64,000 nt of DNA from Mucilaginibacter ginsenosidivorax (GCF_007971525.1 NZ_CP042437.1:4712001-4776000), one strand, 5' to 3'. Positions 43,112 to 53,054 are shown, counted from the first letter of the stretch. The notes: generated by a model from the letters alone, not told the origin. Numbers and translations are program-made.

Positions 43112-43168
43112 TTATAGTCATTGCGGGCGATAAAGACAAATCCCTAAATTGCCTATATTGGTTGATAA

Positions 43169-43207
43169 ATTAATCCATGCTTTCTGTTTCAGGAGGCATG
43201 GATTAAT
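43169..43207. repeat. 12-bp perfect inverted repeat
   Basis: ATTAATCCATGC (43169-43180) is mirrored by GCATGGATTAAT (43196-43207) with a 15-base loop and no T tract. It may be a terminator-like end of the sialidase transcript or a protein-binding palindrome. Confidence 0.6.
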
Positions 43208-43398
43208 AATGCTATTTAGCTGCGTGCTGAAAACTATTTGACCGGTTGCTTTGTTGACTTTTGAGCAAGAACTTCCCGACTATTGTTGGTCTTGGCAACA
43301 AAATTATGTTAAATAACGTTATAAGTGGGGCCTATTGCAGTTATTACCATAATCAATACTCAATTAACAAATAATAGTAAAACCATTACACGCATTTT

Positions 43399-43953
43399 AT
43401 GACAATTGTCCCAACCCTACTCGAGGGATGTATAGTGATTACCCCAAGAATATTTAATGATGATCGGGGATATTTTTTTGAATCGTACAATGAACAAAAT
43501 TTCAATAAAGCACTGGGCTACCAGGCTAATTTTGTTCAGGATAATCAATCTTATTCAACCAAAGGTGTACTCAGGGGGCTACATCTTCAAAAAGGCGAAC
43601 ATGCACAGGCAAAATTGGTAAGAGTAACAAAAGGAGAGGTATTGGATGTTGCTGTTGATCTGAGAACCGGATCACCTACCTACGGGCAACACTTTTCGGT
43701 AAAGCTATCCGAAGAAAATAATCAACAACTTTTTATTCCCAGGGGATTTGCACATGGCTTTATTGTTTTGAGCGATGTGGCAGTTTTTCAATACAAATGC
43801 GATAATTATTATAACAAAACCGCCGAAGGTGGTTTACATTATGCAGATCCGGAATTGAATATTGATTGGGGTATGTCGGCAACTGAACTGTTGGTGTCTG
43901 AAAAAGACCTGGAGCTGCCATTTTTAAAAGATGCAGGCGATCTGGGTTTTTAA
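43399..43953 (+). CDS. rfbC: dTDP-4-dehydrorhamnose 3,5-epimerase
   Basis: The 184-residue cupin has the RmlC signatures RGYFFESYNEQNF (about 23-35), FVQDNQSYSTKGVLRGLHLQ (about 45-64, with the catalytic His), and IPRGFAHGFIVLSD (about 115-128). It performs the double epimerisation in dTDP-L-rhamnose synthesis. It starts a small run rfbC-rfbD-rfbA. The gap upstream (287 bases) carries only an inverted repeat. Confidence 0.96.
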   Translation: MTIVPTLLEGCIVITPRIFNDDRGYFFESYNEQNFNKALGYQANFVQDNQSYSTKGVLRGLHLQKGEHAQAKLVRVTKGEVLDVAVDLRTGSPTYGQHFSVKLSEENNQQLFIPRGFAHGFIVLSDVAVFQYKCDNYYNKTAEGGLHYADPELNIDWGMSATELLVSEKDLELPFLKDAGDLGF

Positions 43954-43995
43954 TAATTACATTTATCCCCGATAATTAAGATTATAAGTTTCGAT

Positions 43996-44859
43996 ATGCA
44001 AAATATAGTGGTGTTTGGTGCTTCGGGTCAGCTGGGGCAATGTTTAAAAAAGGTGGCCGCCCTTAAAGGTATAACTTCGATATTTTTCCTCCCGGAATCT
44101 GAGGCTAATATTCTTGATGCCGATTTGCTGAACCAGATATTTGAACGATATAAACCTACTCACGTCATTAATTGTGCGGCTTACACTGCGGTAGATAAAG
44201 CGGAGGACGATATTGACCTTGCCCGTAAAATCAACAAAACCGGAGCCGAAAATTTGGCAATCCAATGTAAGGCGTATGGCGCAGCATTAGTACAGGTATC
44301 AACTGATTTTGTGTTTAAAGGGGATAAACCCAATCCACTGGTTGAGGACGATATTGCTGAACCGATAAGCATTTATGGCCTTACGAAATTAGAAGGCGAA
44401 CAGGATGTTGCCGCTATATTGCCGGCGCACTACATTATCCGCACCAGTTGGTTGTACTCTGAATTTGCCAATAATTTTGTTAAAACAATGCTTAAGCTTG
44501 GTGCAGAAAGGGACGAGTTAAAGATTATTGCCGACCAGGTAGGCACGCCAACCTATGGTATCGATCTGGCGGGCGCGATATTGGATATCATTACTTCTGG
44601 TACAGATAATTATGGTATTTATCATTACAGCAATGAGGGTGTAACGTCCTGGTATGATTTTGCCAAAGGCATATTTGATATATCAAACACGCAGGTAAAA
44701 ACCAACCCGATACGTACAAGTGAATATCCTACCAGGGCAGCAAGGCCTGCTTTTTCTGTAATGGATAAATCCAAAATAAAAAAAACATTTGGCATCAGTA
44801 TTCCGTATTGGCGTGATAGTTTGATAGTTTGTATTAAAGCGCTTGAATCTGTACAATAA
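43996..44859 (+). CDS. rfbD: dTDP-4-dehydrorhamnose reductase
   Basis: The 287-residue short reductase-like SDR has the NAD(P)H loop VFGASGQLGQCL (about 5-16), NCAAYTAVDKAEDD (about 58-71), QVSTDFVFKGDKPNPLVEDD (about 98-117), and YGLTKLEGE (active-site Tyr/Lys), all standard for RmlD. It makes dTDP-L-rhamnose. It follows rfbC after 42 bases and is followed by rfbA 19 bases later. Confidence 0.96.
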   Translation: MQNIVVFGASGQLGQCLKKVAALKGITSIFFLPESEANILDADLLNQIFERYKPTHVINCAAYTAVDKAEDDIDLARKINKTGAENLAIQCKAYGAALVQVSTDFVFKGDKPNPLVEDDIAEPISIYGLTKLEGEQDVAAILPAHYIIRTSWLYSEFANNFVKTMLKLGAERDELKIIADQVGTPTYGIDLAGAILDIITSGTDNYGIYHYSNEGVTSWYDFAKGIFDISNTQVKTNPIRTSEYPTRAARPAFSVMDKSKIKKTFGISIPYWRDSLIVCIKALESVQ

Positions 44860-44878
44860 AAATCTAACCGATACTCAT

Positions 44879-45739
44879 ATGAAAGGAATTATCCTGGCAG
44901 GCGGTTCCGGAACCCGCCTATATCCAATTACCAAAGCTATAAGTAAGCAGTTGATGCCTATTTATGATAAACCAATGATTTATTATCCCTTATCGGTATT
45001 GATGCTGGCCGGGATAAATGAGATATTAATTATAACTACGCCCGAAGATCAGCCAGGCTTTGTACGCTTGCTGGGCGACGGAAGCGAGCTTGGCTGCCGC
45101 TTTGAATTTGCTGTACAGGAAGTACCGAACGGCCTCGCCCAGGCTTTTGTAATTGGAGCCGATTTTATTGGCACTGATAAAGTAGCTTTGGTACTTGGTG
45201 ATAATATATTTTACGGATCGGGCTTTAGCACATTGATGCAAAGTTTTAATGACGTAAAGGGGGCCGCAATATTTGCCTACCCCGTTGCCGATCCTGAGCG
45301 TTATGGTGTAGTTGAATTTGATAAAAATTTTAAAGCTGTTTCGATAGAAGAGAAGCCATTGAAGCCTAAATCATCCTACGCGGTTCCCGGCCTTTATTTT
45401 TACGATAACCAGGTAGTTGAAATAGCCAAAAATATCCCGGCTTCGCCAAGAGGCGAATTTGAGATTACAGATGTTAACCGTGTGTATCTTGAAAAAGAGC
45501 AATTGCATGTTGGCGTCATGGATAGGGGTACCGCATGGCTTGATACAGGTACTTTTGATTCATTGAGCGATGCCACTGAATTTGTACGTGTAATTGAAAA
45601 ACGACAGGCAACCAAAATAGGCTGTATAGAAGAGGTTGCTTACCGCATGGGATTCATCAATTACGAAAGCCTGCAGGCTTTAGCTCAAAAGTATATTAAA
45701 AGTGGTTACGGCAAGTATATTCAAAGCATACAACAATAG
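44879..45739 (+). CDS. rfbA: Glucose-1-phosphate thymidylyltransferase
   Basis: The 286-residue nucleotidyltransferase begins MKGIILAGGSGTRLYPITKA, the signature of RmlA, followed by SKQLMPIYDKPMIYYPLS and LGDNIFYGSGF. It makes dTDP-glucose from glucose-1-phosphate and dTTP. ATG 44879 is the true start. A longer frame to 44843 would overlap rfbD and lacks homology. The usual partner rfbB (4,6-dehydratase) is not in this window and must be encoded elsewhere. A terminator follows. Confidence 0.96.
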   Translation: MKGIILAGGSGTRLYPITKAISKQLMPIYDKPMIYYPLSVLMLAGINEILIITTPEDQPGFVRLLGDGSELGCRFEFAVQEVPNGLAQAFVIGADFIGTDKVALVLGDNIFYGSGFSTLMQSFNDVKGAAIFAYPVADPERYGVVEFDKNFKAVSIEEKPLKPKSSYAVPGLYFYDNQVVEIAKNIPASPRGEFEITDVNRVYLEKEQLHVGVMDRGTAWLDTGTFDSLSDATEFVRVIEKRQATKIGCIEEVAYRMGFINYESLQALAQKYIKSGYGKYIQSIQQ

Positions 45740-45779
45740 TATCAAGGAACCTAAAATTATACAGAGCTTTATAAAAATG

Positions 45780-45814
45780 AAAACGGATTGACTTGCGTCA
45801 GCCCGTTTTTTTTT
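45780..45814 (+). terminator. Rho-independent terminator after rfbA
   Basis: AAACGG-A-TTGAC (45781-45792) pairs with GTCAG-C-CCGTTT (45797-45808) and is followed by a T run. A TATTTTTG (45814-45821) overlapping the T tract could also serve as a -7 element for lhgO. Confidence 0.82.
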
Positions 45815-45888
45815 ATTTTTGGGTTGCTTTAAAAGCGGTAAGTATTACTAATATCAATGCTGTTAGGGTTACGTAGCGTAAACAAACT

Positions 45889-47106
45889 ATGGAAAATTTA
45901 TATGACCTCGTTATCGTAGGTGGTGGCATAGTAGGTATGGCAACAGCCTATAAAATCAATACCCGCAACCCGGATAAAAAAATCCTGGTGCTGGAGAAGG
46001 AAGGCGAGGTAGCCGCCCACCAAACGGGCCATAATTCGGGAGTTATACACTCAGGTATTTATTATAAGCCTAATTCGTACAAAGCTAAATTATGTGTAGA
46101 TGGCCGCCGGGAACTGGTTGCGTTCGCAAAAGAGCATAATGTACCTCATGACATTTGCGGAAAAATCATTGTCGCCACTAAACAATCCGAGTTGGCCCAT
46201 ATGAACAAGGTTTTTAATAATGGCCTCGCCAACGGTGTAGAGGGGATTGAATGTATTAACAGTGCGCAGATTAAAGAAATTGAACCTTATTGCGAAGGGA
46301 TTGAAGGCATCTGGGTGCCTTGTACCGGAATCATCGGCTTTGCTGCTGTTACCCGTAAATACCGCGAACTGTTTGAGGCCAAATTCTCCCAAAGCAAGGT
46401 GCTTACCAATTGTGCTGCTACAGCATTTGAACACCATGCTGGCTATACTACTGTAGTTGCCAGTAAAGGCACCTTTAATACAAAATATTTGATAACTGCC
46501 GGTGGCTTGCAGGCCGATAGACTGGCAGCCGGCGCAGGTGCACCAAGCGAGGCCCATATAGTTGGTTTCAGGGGCGATTATTTTGATTTGACCGAGCAAG
46601 GGAAAAGCAAAGTGAAGAATCTCATTTATCCGGTTCCAAACCCTGAGTTCCCTTTCCTCGGGGTACATTTTACCAGGATGATTGACGGTACCGTAGAGTG
46701 CGGCCCCAACGCCGTATTTGTATTTAAGCGCGAAGGATATGGTAAAACAGATTTCTCTTTAGGCGATACTATCGAAGCTTTAAAATTTAAAGGCACCTGG
46801 AATCTGTTTACAAAACACTGGCGTTTTGGGCTTGATGAGTACCGGCGCGCCTTTTCAAAAAAACGTTTTTTAACCGGTCTGCAACAGCTTATTCCCAGCC
46901 TTACTATGGACGATTTGCAGCCCGGCCGCGCCGGCGTAAGGGCAATGGCCATATCTGCCGAAGGCGAAACTCTCGATGATTTTAAAATTGAGGCCAAGGA
47001 TAATATGCTGCATGTTATCAACGCCCCATCACCGGCGGCAACAGCATCGTTAGCTATTGGCAATGCAATTGCCGATATGGCTGCCATTCAGTTTGGTTTT
47101 TATTAG
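45889..47106 (+). CDS. lhgO: L-2-hydroxyglutarate oxidase
   Basis: The 405-residue FAD-dependent oxidoreductase has the N-terminal dinucleotide motif LVIVGGGIVGMATAYKI (about 7-23), HQTGHNSGVIHSGIYYKP (about 44-61), and a C-terminal GRAGVRAMAISAEGETLDDF block, the hallmarks of LhgO/YgaF. It oxidises L-2-hydroxyglutarate to 2-oxoglutarate at the membrane and passes electrons to quinones in known cases. It stands alone between terminators, unrelated to the polysaccharide genes. Confidence 0.92.
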   Translation: MENLYDLVIVGGGIVGMATAYKINTRNPDKKILVLEKEGEVAAHQTGHNSGVIHSGIYYKPNSYKAKLCVDGRRELVAFAKEHNVPHDICGKIIVATKQSELAHMNKVFNNGLANGVEGIECINSAQIKEIEPYCEGIEGIWVPCTGIIGFAAVTRKYRELFEAKFSQSKVLTNCAATAFEHHAGYTTVVASKGTFNTKYLITAGGLQADRLAAGAGAPSEAHIVGFRGDYFDLTEQGKSKVKNLIYPVPNPEFPFLGVHFTRMIDGTVECGPNAVFVFKREGYGKTDFSLGDTIEALKFKGTWNLFTKHWRFGLDEYRRAFSKKRFLTGLQQLIPSLTMDDLQPGRAGVRAMAISAEGETLDDFKIEAKDNMLHVINAPSPAATASLAIGNAIADMAAIQFGFY

Positions 47107-47262
47107 TATTTTCAAAACCTCAATAAAAAGCGGGCAAACTATTTGCGTGTTTTTGAGTTTTTATAATTCCTGCACATATTTGTTACAAAGTCCTGTTACA
47201 TTTGGATTAAACTATCCCTGCTCATCTTGGTCATAGAATTGTAAACGAAAAATAATTCATTC

Positions 47263-49161
47263 ATGAAATCATTAAAAGGGTTGATGCTGCCATTGTTTGT
47301 GCTCATTGGCGGTTTGCTGTTTTTTTCGTCGTTTTATAGCCGCGATAATCCAAACGAGATTCATAAATTCCCGTATAAGCAAGCCGGCTTAAGTAAAAAT
47401 CAGGCAGCGGCACATTTACTAAGCCGCTTTACTTATGGTGCTACGCCAGGTCAGGTTGAAGCCGTTGTCCGCGAGGGTTTGGAAAAATGGTTTAGCGAGC
47501 AATTGGATGCTGAACTACCCGACGATTCCCTTAGCCAGGTGCTGGAGAGCTTTGATGCACTTAAGTTAAGCAATAGCCAAATTGTTGATACCTATCCGCG
47601 GCCAGGTATTGTAGCACGGCGGGCTGTAAAAGATGGGGTTATTAATAAAGATTCGATTCAAAGCAACAAGCCTGAGTATAAAAAGATGCTGCAGGACTAC
47701 ATGGTAAAAAGCGGCATGAAACCACAGCAGGAGTTGTTCAGGCAGTTTATACATCAAAAAATATTAAGGGCAGCTTATACAAATAACCAGTTGCAAGAGG
47801 TGATGACTAGTTTTTGGTTTAACCATTTCAATGTATCCATCACTAAAAATGAATGCGCCCAGTTTATTCCTGATTATGAGCGCGATGTTATCAGGCCCAA
47901 CGCATTGGGTAAGTTTAATGATTTGTTATTAGCCACAGCCAAATCGCCGGCTATGTTATATTACCTGGATAATTTTAGCAGCGCATCTGCCCTGCCGGAG
48001 AAGCCTAAAATGACACTCAAATTGGTGTTTGCCGATACAACTAAGCAAGCCATGGCGCTTAACAAGTTAAAAAAAGCAAGGCAGCAACGTGGCCTTAATG
48101 AAAACTACGCCCGCGAAGTAATGGAACTGCATACGCTGGGTGTTGATGGCGGATACAGCCAGCAGGATGTTACCCAGGCTGCTAAGGTGCTTACAGGCTG
48201 GTCGGTATACCCTATGGGCGATTATAGCAAGGGAAACGACATCATATCAAAAGTTATAGATAAAGGCATTATTGCTGATGGAATGGTGCACGACGGCGAC
48301 TTTTTATTCACCCCGGGTCGGCATGATAACGGTGAGAAGGTTGTATTAGGCCGGCATTTTGGGCCCAACGGCGGTTACGATGAAGGTGTACAATTATTGA
48401 ATATGCTGGCACATCACCCATCTACAGCAAAATTTATATCGCGTAAGCTGGCGGTAAGGTTTGTGAGCGATGCACCGCCACAAAGTTTAATTGATAAAAT
48501 GGCCAAAACCTTTTTAAACAGTGATGGCAATATTAAACAGGTATTAATTACGATGGTATCTGCGCCGGAGTTTTGGTCGGCATCAGCCTTGCGCGAGAAA
48601 ACAAAATCGCCGTTTGAGCTTGCCATAAATACCGTGCGTAGCTTAAATGCTCAGGTAACACAGCCCTACCAGTTATATACCTGGATAAACCGCATGGGCG
48701 AAAAAGTATACTATTACCAGGCGCCAACCGGTTTTCCGGATAAAGGCCAGTATTGGATCAATACAGGCGCTTTACTTAGCCGGATGAATTTCGGGCTGGC
48801 TTTTGCCACTGGACGGATACCGGGGATTACATTCGATTTGTTAAAATTAAACAAAGGCCACGAGCCCGAAAGCAGCCAGGCGGCACTTGTTGCCTACAGC
48901 AAACTTATTATGCCCGAACGGCCGCTGGATAACACCATAAAACAACTAACCCCAATGCTCAATGATCCGCAGCTGGTGGTAAAGGTAGATAAGGCAAGCA
49001 ATATTAACACGCCGCCGGTTAAAGATGCCTTATCAATGGTAGGCGACACTATGGGTAAAAAAGCCAGGGTACAAGTAATGCCTAAGCCCGACGAAGCAAA
49101 ATCAATGATGGCCCAGGTAGTAGGTATTATCATCGGATCGCCGGAATACCAAAGACGTTAA
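47263..49161 (+). CDS. DUF1800 family secreted protein
   Basis: The 632-residue protein has an N-terminal hydrophobic signal or anchor (about 7-24) and the DUF1800 start AAHLLSRFTYGATPGQVEAV (about 48-67), plus LNENYAREVMELHTLGVDGGYSQQDV (about 285-310), the most conserved segment of the family. The function is unknown. DUF1800 and DUF1501 genes come as pairs in many Bacteroidota and Planctomycetota. A -7-like TACATTTG lies at 47197-47204. The downstream DUF1501 gene starts right after the stop, so the two are cotranscribed. Confidence 0.9.
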   Translation: MKSLKGLMLPLFVLIGGLLFFSSFYSRDNPNEIHKFPYKQAGLSKNQAAAHLLSRFTYGATPGQVEAVVREGLEKWFSEQLDAELPDDSLSQVLESFDALKLSNSQIVDTYPRPGIVARRAVKDGVINKDSIQSNKPEYKKMLQDYMVKSGMKPQQELFRQFIHQKILRAAYTNNQLQEVMTSFWFNHFNVSITKNECAQFIPDYERDVIRPNALGKFNDLLLATAKSPAMLYYLDNFSSASALPEKPKMTLKLVFADTTKQAMALNKLKKARQQRGLNENYAREVMELHTLGVDGGYSQQDVTQAAKVLTGWSVYPMGDYSKGNDIISKVIDKGIIADGMVHDGDFLFTPGRHDNGEKVVLGRHFGPNGGYDEGVQLLNMLAHHPSTAKFISRKLAVRFVSDAPPQSLIDKMAKTFLNSDGNIKQVLITMVSAPEFWSASALREKTKSPFELAINTVRSLNAQVTQPYQLYTWINRMGEKVYYYQAPTGFPDKGQYWINTGALLSRMNFGLAFATGRIPGITFDLLKLNKGHEPESSQAALVAYSKLIMPERPLDNTIKQLTPMLNDPQLVVKVDKASNINTPPVKDALSMVGDTMGKKARVQVMPKPDEAKSMMAQVVGIIIGSPEYQRR

Positions 49162-49182
49162 TTGGATAAATTGCAAAAGATT

Positions 49183-50457
49183 ATGTTATCAAGACGAGGA
49201 TTTTTAAAAACAGGTGGGCTTGCGCTTTTTGGCGTTGGGCTTATGGGCGGTATCCCGGCATTTATAGCCGAAGCTGCCGCGCAGGATAAGATAATAGCCC
49301 CTTATAAAAAAGGCAAAACGCTGGTGTGCATTTTTCAGCGTGGCGCTATGGATGGGCTGATGGCCGTAACTCCGTTTACCGATCAATACCTTAAGGAGGC
49401 CCGTCCCGGCTTATTTATGGATGCAGCCAAAACAGATAACAACAATCCACTTATAGATCTGGATGGCAGGTTTGGATTACATCCCGCTATGAAAGCTTTT
49501 GAACCTATGTTTCGCGAAAAAAGGCTGGGCATAGTGCATGGTATCGGCTCGCCAAATAATACCCGCTCACATTTTGATGCGCAGGATTATATGGAAAGCG
49601 GTACTCCTTTTAATAAAGGTACCGCCAGTGGCTGGCTTAACCGTGCGGTTGGCCTGTTAGGACATGATGCACTTACGCCTTTTACGGCGGTAAGCTTAAC
49701 ATCGGCTATGCCCCGGTCTTTTTATGGCGATAACCCGGCTGTTGCCATCAGCAATCTGCAGGATTTTGCTTTGCAAATGCGCGGCAACCCGGCAGGCACC
49801 AACCTGGCCGCAAAAAGCTTTGAGGAGCTTTATGACAGAACCGCTCCTGGTTTATTAAAAGATACTGGCAAAGAAAGTTTTGATGCCTTAAAAATGCTGC
49901 AAAAGGCTAATATTAAAAATTATATACCGGCCAACGGAGCAGTTTATCCAAACTCGGCCTTAGGCAATTCTTTAAAGCAAATTGCGCAGCTGATAAAAAT
50001 GAATGTGGGTATGGAGGTAGCTTTTGCCGAATCAAACGGTTGGGATACGCACTTTAACCAGGGAACAGGGAATGGCATATTTGCCCGTAATGTAGCCGAC
50101 CTGAGTAATAGCATGATGGCTTTTTGGACAGATATAGGCAGCACCTACCAGGATGATGTAACAGTAATGACGATGACCGAGTTTGGCCGTACTGTTCATC
50201 AAAACGGTACTGGTGGTACCGACCATGGCCGCGCATCATGCAACTTTATTTTAGGCAACGGTGTAAACGGGGGCCTGGTGCATGGCAGCATGCAGCCACT
50301 TGCTGCAGAGAACCTTGAAGATGGCCGCGACCTTGCGGTTACAACCGATTTCAGGAATGTGTTTAGCGAGGTGGCCGATAAGCACCTCAGGATCAGCAAT
50401 GATAAAATTCTTTTTCCCGATTTCACTGCCAAACCAATAGGAGTGTTTAAAGCCTGA
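49183..50457 (+). CDS. DUF1501 family protein with Tat signal
   Basis: The 424-residue protein begins MLSRRGFLKTGGLALFGVGL, a twin-arginine signal (SRRGFLK), so it is exported folded. The mature part has the alkaline-phosphatase-like DUF1501 fold marks, such as IFQRGAMDGLMAV (about 43-55) and MTMTEFGRTVHQNGTGGTDHG (about 327-347), with likely metal-binding His/Asp. It belongs with the upstream DUF1800 gene. An in-frame TTG at 49162, immediately after the DUF1800 stop, would add seven residues. The ATG is preferred because it puts the Tat motif near the start. The role is unknown. Confidence 0.9.
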   Translation: MLSRRGFLKTGGLALFGVGLMGGIPAFIAEAAAQDKIIAPYKKGKTLVCIFQRGAMDGLMAVTPFTDQYLKEARPGLFMDAAKTDNNNPLIDLDGRFGLHPAMKAFEPMFREKRLGIVHGIGSPNNTRSHFDAQDYMESGTPFNKGTASGWLNRAVGLLGHDALTPFTAVSLTSAMPRSFYGDNPAVAISNLQDFALQMRGNPAGTNLAAKSFEELYDRTAPGLLKDTGKESFDALKMLQKANIKNYIPANGAVYPNSALGNSLKQIAQLIKMNVGMEVAFAESNGWDTHFNQGTGNGIFARNVADLSNSMMAFWTDIGSTYQDDVTVMTMTEFGRTVHQNGTGGTDHGRASCNFILGNGVNGGLVHGSMQPLAAENLEDGRDLAVTTDFRNVFSEVADKHLRISNDKILFPDFTAKPIGVFKA

Positions 50458-50481
50458 TAATTACGCCTTATTTTATAAAGT

Positions 50482-50512
50482 AGTCCCGGCTGTTAATGTG
50501 GCCGGGACTTTT
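50482..50512 (+). terminator. Rho-independent terminator after the DUF1501 gene
   Basis: AGTCCCGGC (50482-50490) pairs with GCCGGGACT (50501-50509) around a 10-base loop, followed by TTT. Confidence 0.82.
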
Positions 50513-50649
50513 GTGCTTAATAATGAGTAGTTTAATTGTTAAATAATTTATAATGAAACTACTTGTTTGTTGAATTGTTAATGTATTTTAGTGCTCAAAG
50601 TTGCTAATTTTCGATTATGATATATTCAGCTTAATTCTTAAAATTACAC

Positions 50650-51735
50650 ATGAACAAAAACTACTATGCCATCATCATGGCAGGCGGAATAGGTAGCCGT
50701 TTTTGGCCTATAAGCCGCACATCGCATCCTAAACAATTCATTGATATTCTTGGAACCGGCAAAACCCTGATACAAAATACTTATGAACGCTTTTTAAAAG
50801 TTTGTCCTAAAGAAAATATTTATGTTGTAACTAACGAAAGTTACACCAAACTTGTAAAAACGCAGCTTCCGGATATGGAAGACCAGCAAATACTTACCGA
50901 GCCGGTTATGCGCAATACCGCCCCTTGCGTGGCTTACGGATGTTTTAAGATAGAAAGCCTTAATCCTGACGCGGCCATTGTTGTGGCTCCCTCCGATCAG
51001 CAAATATTAGATGAAGATGCTTTTGTAACAGCCATCATTAAATCGTTAGAAACCGCCACCGCTAACAATTGCCTGGTAACTCTTGGCATCAAACCGTCAA
51101 GGCCGGATACCGGCTATGGTTATATTCAATACACTGATAACACCATAAATTCAGACTTCCACAAGGTGAAAACTTTTACTGAAAAGCCAACACTTGATAT
51201 AGCAAAAACTTTTATCCAAAGCGGCGACTTTTTATGGAACGCAGGTATTTTTGTATGGTCGGCCAAGGAGATTGTAAAAGCTTTTGATACTTTTTTGCCC
51301 GAAATGCATGAGATTTTTGCCGATGCGAGGCCGGTTTATAATACAGATGACGAAAAAGCCCATATACACAAAGCTTATCAGCAATGTGTTAACATATCCA
51401 TTGACTATGGGATTATGGAAAAAGCCAATAATGTGTATGTATTGCCATCAGAATTTGGATGGAGTGACCTGGGCACGTGGGCGTCTATCTATGACCTTGC
51501 CGAGAAGGATTACGTTGGCAACGCAGTAATCCCTTCAGAAAAAGTGATCATGTACGATTCATCAAACTGTATGGTAAACGTACCTGGCGAAAAACTCGTG
51601 ATTTTAAAGGGGCTGCATGATTTTATCGTAGTTGAATCCAACAATACCCTGATGATTTGCCCGAGAAGTGAGGAGCAAAATGTGAAACAGATTGTTGCCG
51701 ACGTGAAGAGCAAGTTTGGAGCGAAGTATATTTAG
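50650..51735 (+). CDS. manC: Mannose-1-phosphate guanylyltransferase
   Basis: The 361-residue nucleotidyltransferase has IIMAGGIGSRFWPISRTSHPKQF (about 8-30), VVAPSDQ (about 111-117), FTEKPTLDIA (about 179-188) and FGWSDLGTW (about 268-276), the GMP motifs. It makes GDP-mannose, the substrate of Gmd encoded about 11 kb upstream, and thus feeds GDP-fucose. It is the short form without the C-terminal isomerase domain. Its stop is directly followed by a fold-back spacer that has been interrupted by the IS4 element. Confidence 0.94.
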   Translation: MNKNYYAIIMAGGIGSRFWPISRTSHPKQFIDILGTGKTLIQNTYERFLKVCPKENIYVVTNESYTKLVKTQLPDMEDQQILTEPVMRNTAPCVAYGCFKIESLNPDAAIVVAPSDQQILDEDAFVTAIIKSLETATANNCLVTLGIKPSRPDTGYGYIQYTDNTINSDFHKVKTFTEKPTLDIAKTFIQSGDFLWNAGIFVWSAKEIVKAFDTFLPEMHEIFADARPVYNTDDEKAHIHKAYQQCVNISIDYGIMEKANNVYVLPSEFGWSDLGTWASIYDLAEKDYVGNAVIPSEKVIMYDSSNCMVNVPGEKLVILKGLHDFIVVESNNTLMICPRSEEQNVKQIVADVKSKFGAKYI

Positions 51736-51781
51736 GGTCTCAGATGTGCACATTTGAAATCACTGTTGTCCGGGGAAATAA

Positions 51782-51808
51782 AAAAGGAGGCATAACCTCC
51801 TTTTAAAA
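51782..51808 (+). terminator. Hairpin at the IS left end upstream of the transposase
   Basis: AAAAGGAGG (51782-51790) pairs with CCTCCTTTT (51796-51804) around a CATAA loop. It can act as a terminator against readthrough from manC and also hides the SD-like GGAGG, the usual protection of IS transposase genes from outside transcription. Confidence 0.72.
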
Positions 51809-51842
51809 GAGTAGCTTTAGTTACCACACCAAACTATTCTTT

Positions 51843-53054
51843 ATGCCCAAAGATAATTTTTTTAGCGGACAGCCGGTATTCGCACAATTGCTTAGTTTGA
51901 TCCCCCGCCATATTGTTTCAAAGCAAAGCCAAAAGTATTCTGCCGATAGGTATTGTAAGTCATTCATGAGTTACGACCACTTGGTCACGATGCTCTACCA
52001 AGGCTTTTTCCAATGCCTTTCCCTGCGTGAATTGGTTACGGGGTTACAGGCGAACCGAAGCAGGCTTCTCCATCTGGGGTTGACCAATACCCCACGCAGG
52101 AGCACGCTGTCGGATGCCAATAGCAGGCGCCCGGCTGATTTCTTCGCGGCGGCCTATCATCAACTGTACAGATATTTCTACGGAAGTTTACCGGACAGCC
52201 GCCCTTCGCTTAAGAAGCTTTTCATTATCGATTCGACCACGATCTCCCTTTTCTCGAATATTATGGGCGGTGCAGGTATGTCGAAAAGCAATGGCAAAAG
52301 GAAAGGCGGGATAAAAGCCCACGTAATGATCGATGCGGAACATAATTTGCCCTGTTTTACCTTACTTACGGAAGCCAGGCACCACGACCTTGTATTCCTG
52401 CAGGAAGTACAGGTACCGCCAGGCTCTATAGTCGTCTTTGACCGGGCTTATACCAATTATAAACAATTCGAGGCGTGGGGCGCACAGGGCATTGCCTGGG
52501 TTACCCGGCAGAAGAATGATGCAAACTACCAGTTGTTGTCCGAATCCCCTGTTTCTACCTATTCATCCGAACAGGGGGTAATAGCTGACCAGTCCCTGCT
52601 GCTTGGACGGCATAGCAACAGGCGCAAAGTATCCCTTATCCGGGCCCGCAGGGTCGTTTTTAAGGACCCTGCCACCCAGAAAGAGCTCGCGTTCATTACC
52701 AACGAGCCCACTCTTGCGCCCGAACAGATCGCTGCTTTGTATAAAAAACGGTGGCAGATAGAATTACTGTTCAAACGCATCAAGCAGCGATACCCGTTGA
52801 GGTACTTTTTGGGGGATAATGTCAATGCTATCCAAATACAGGTCTGGTCTATGCTGATATGCGACCTCCTTGTCCAGATCGTCCTTTCCCAAGTCAACAA
52901 AGCCGGTAAACGGAAATGGTCTTACGCTAACTTAGCAGCTATGGTCAAGCATCACCTGATGACCTATATCAACCTGATGGCTTTCCTTTTTGACCCAGAG
53001 AAAGCCTTGTTAAACTACAAGCCGCCTGAACCAACTGCGGCTACGCTTTTCTAA
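51843..53054 (+). CDS. IS4-family transposase
   Basis: The 403-residue protein has an N-terminal DNA-binding part (about 1-120) and a DDE catalytic domain: first Asp in IIDSTTISLF (about 129-138), second in VVFDRAYTNYKQFE (about 197-210), and the YKKRWQIELLFKRIKQ block (about 299-314) that carries the catalytic Glu and the Y-(2)-R-(3)-E-(6)-K signature of IS4. The frame is intact and fills the element between its inverted ends. It catalyses cut-and-paste movement of the IS. Confidence 0.93.
   Translation: MPKDNFFSGQPVFAQLLSLIPRHIVSKQSQKYSADRYCKSFMSYDHLVTMLYQGFFQCLSLRELVTGLQANRSRLLHLGLTNTPRRSTLSDANSRRPADFFAAAYHQLYRYFYGSLPDSRPSLKKLFIIDSTTISLFSNIMGGAGMSKSNGKRKGGIKAHVMIDAEHNLPCFTLLTEARHHDLVFLQEVQVPPGSIVVFDRAYTNYKQFEAWGAQGIAWVTRQKNDANYQLLSESPVSTYSSEQGVIADQSLLLGRHSNRRKVSLIRARRVVFKDPATQKELAFITNEPTLAPEQIAALYKKRWQIELLFKRIKQRYPLRYFLGDNVNAIQIQVWSMLICDLLVQIVLSQVNKAGKRKWSYANLAAMVKHHLMTYINLMAFLFDPEKALLNYKPPEPTAATLF

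Noticed and set aside
46090..46668. A 192-codon minus-strand frame inside lhgO
   Set aside because: lhgO is unmistakable on the plus strand. The antisense frame has no homology-like features.
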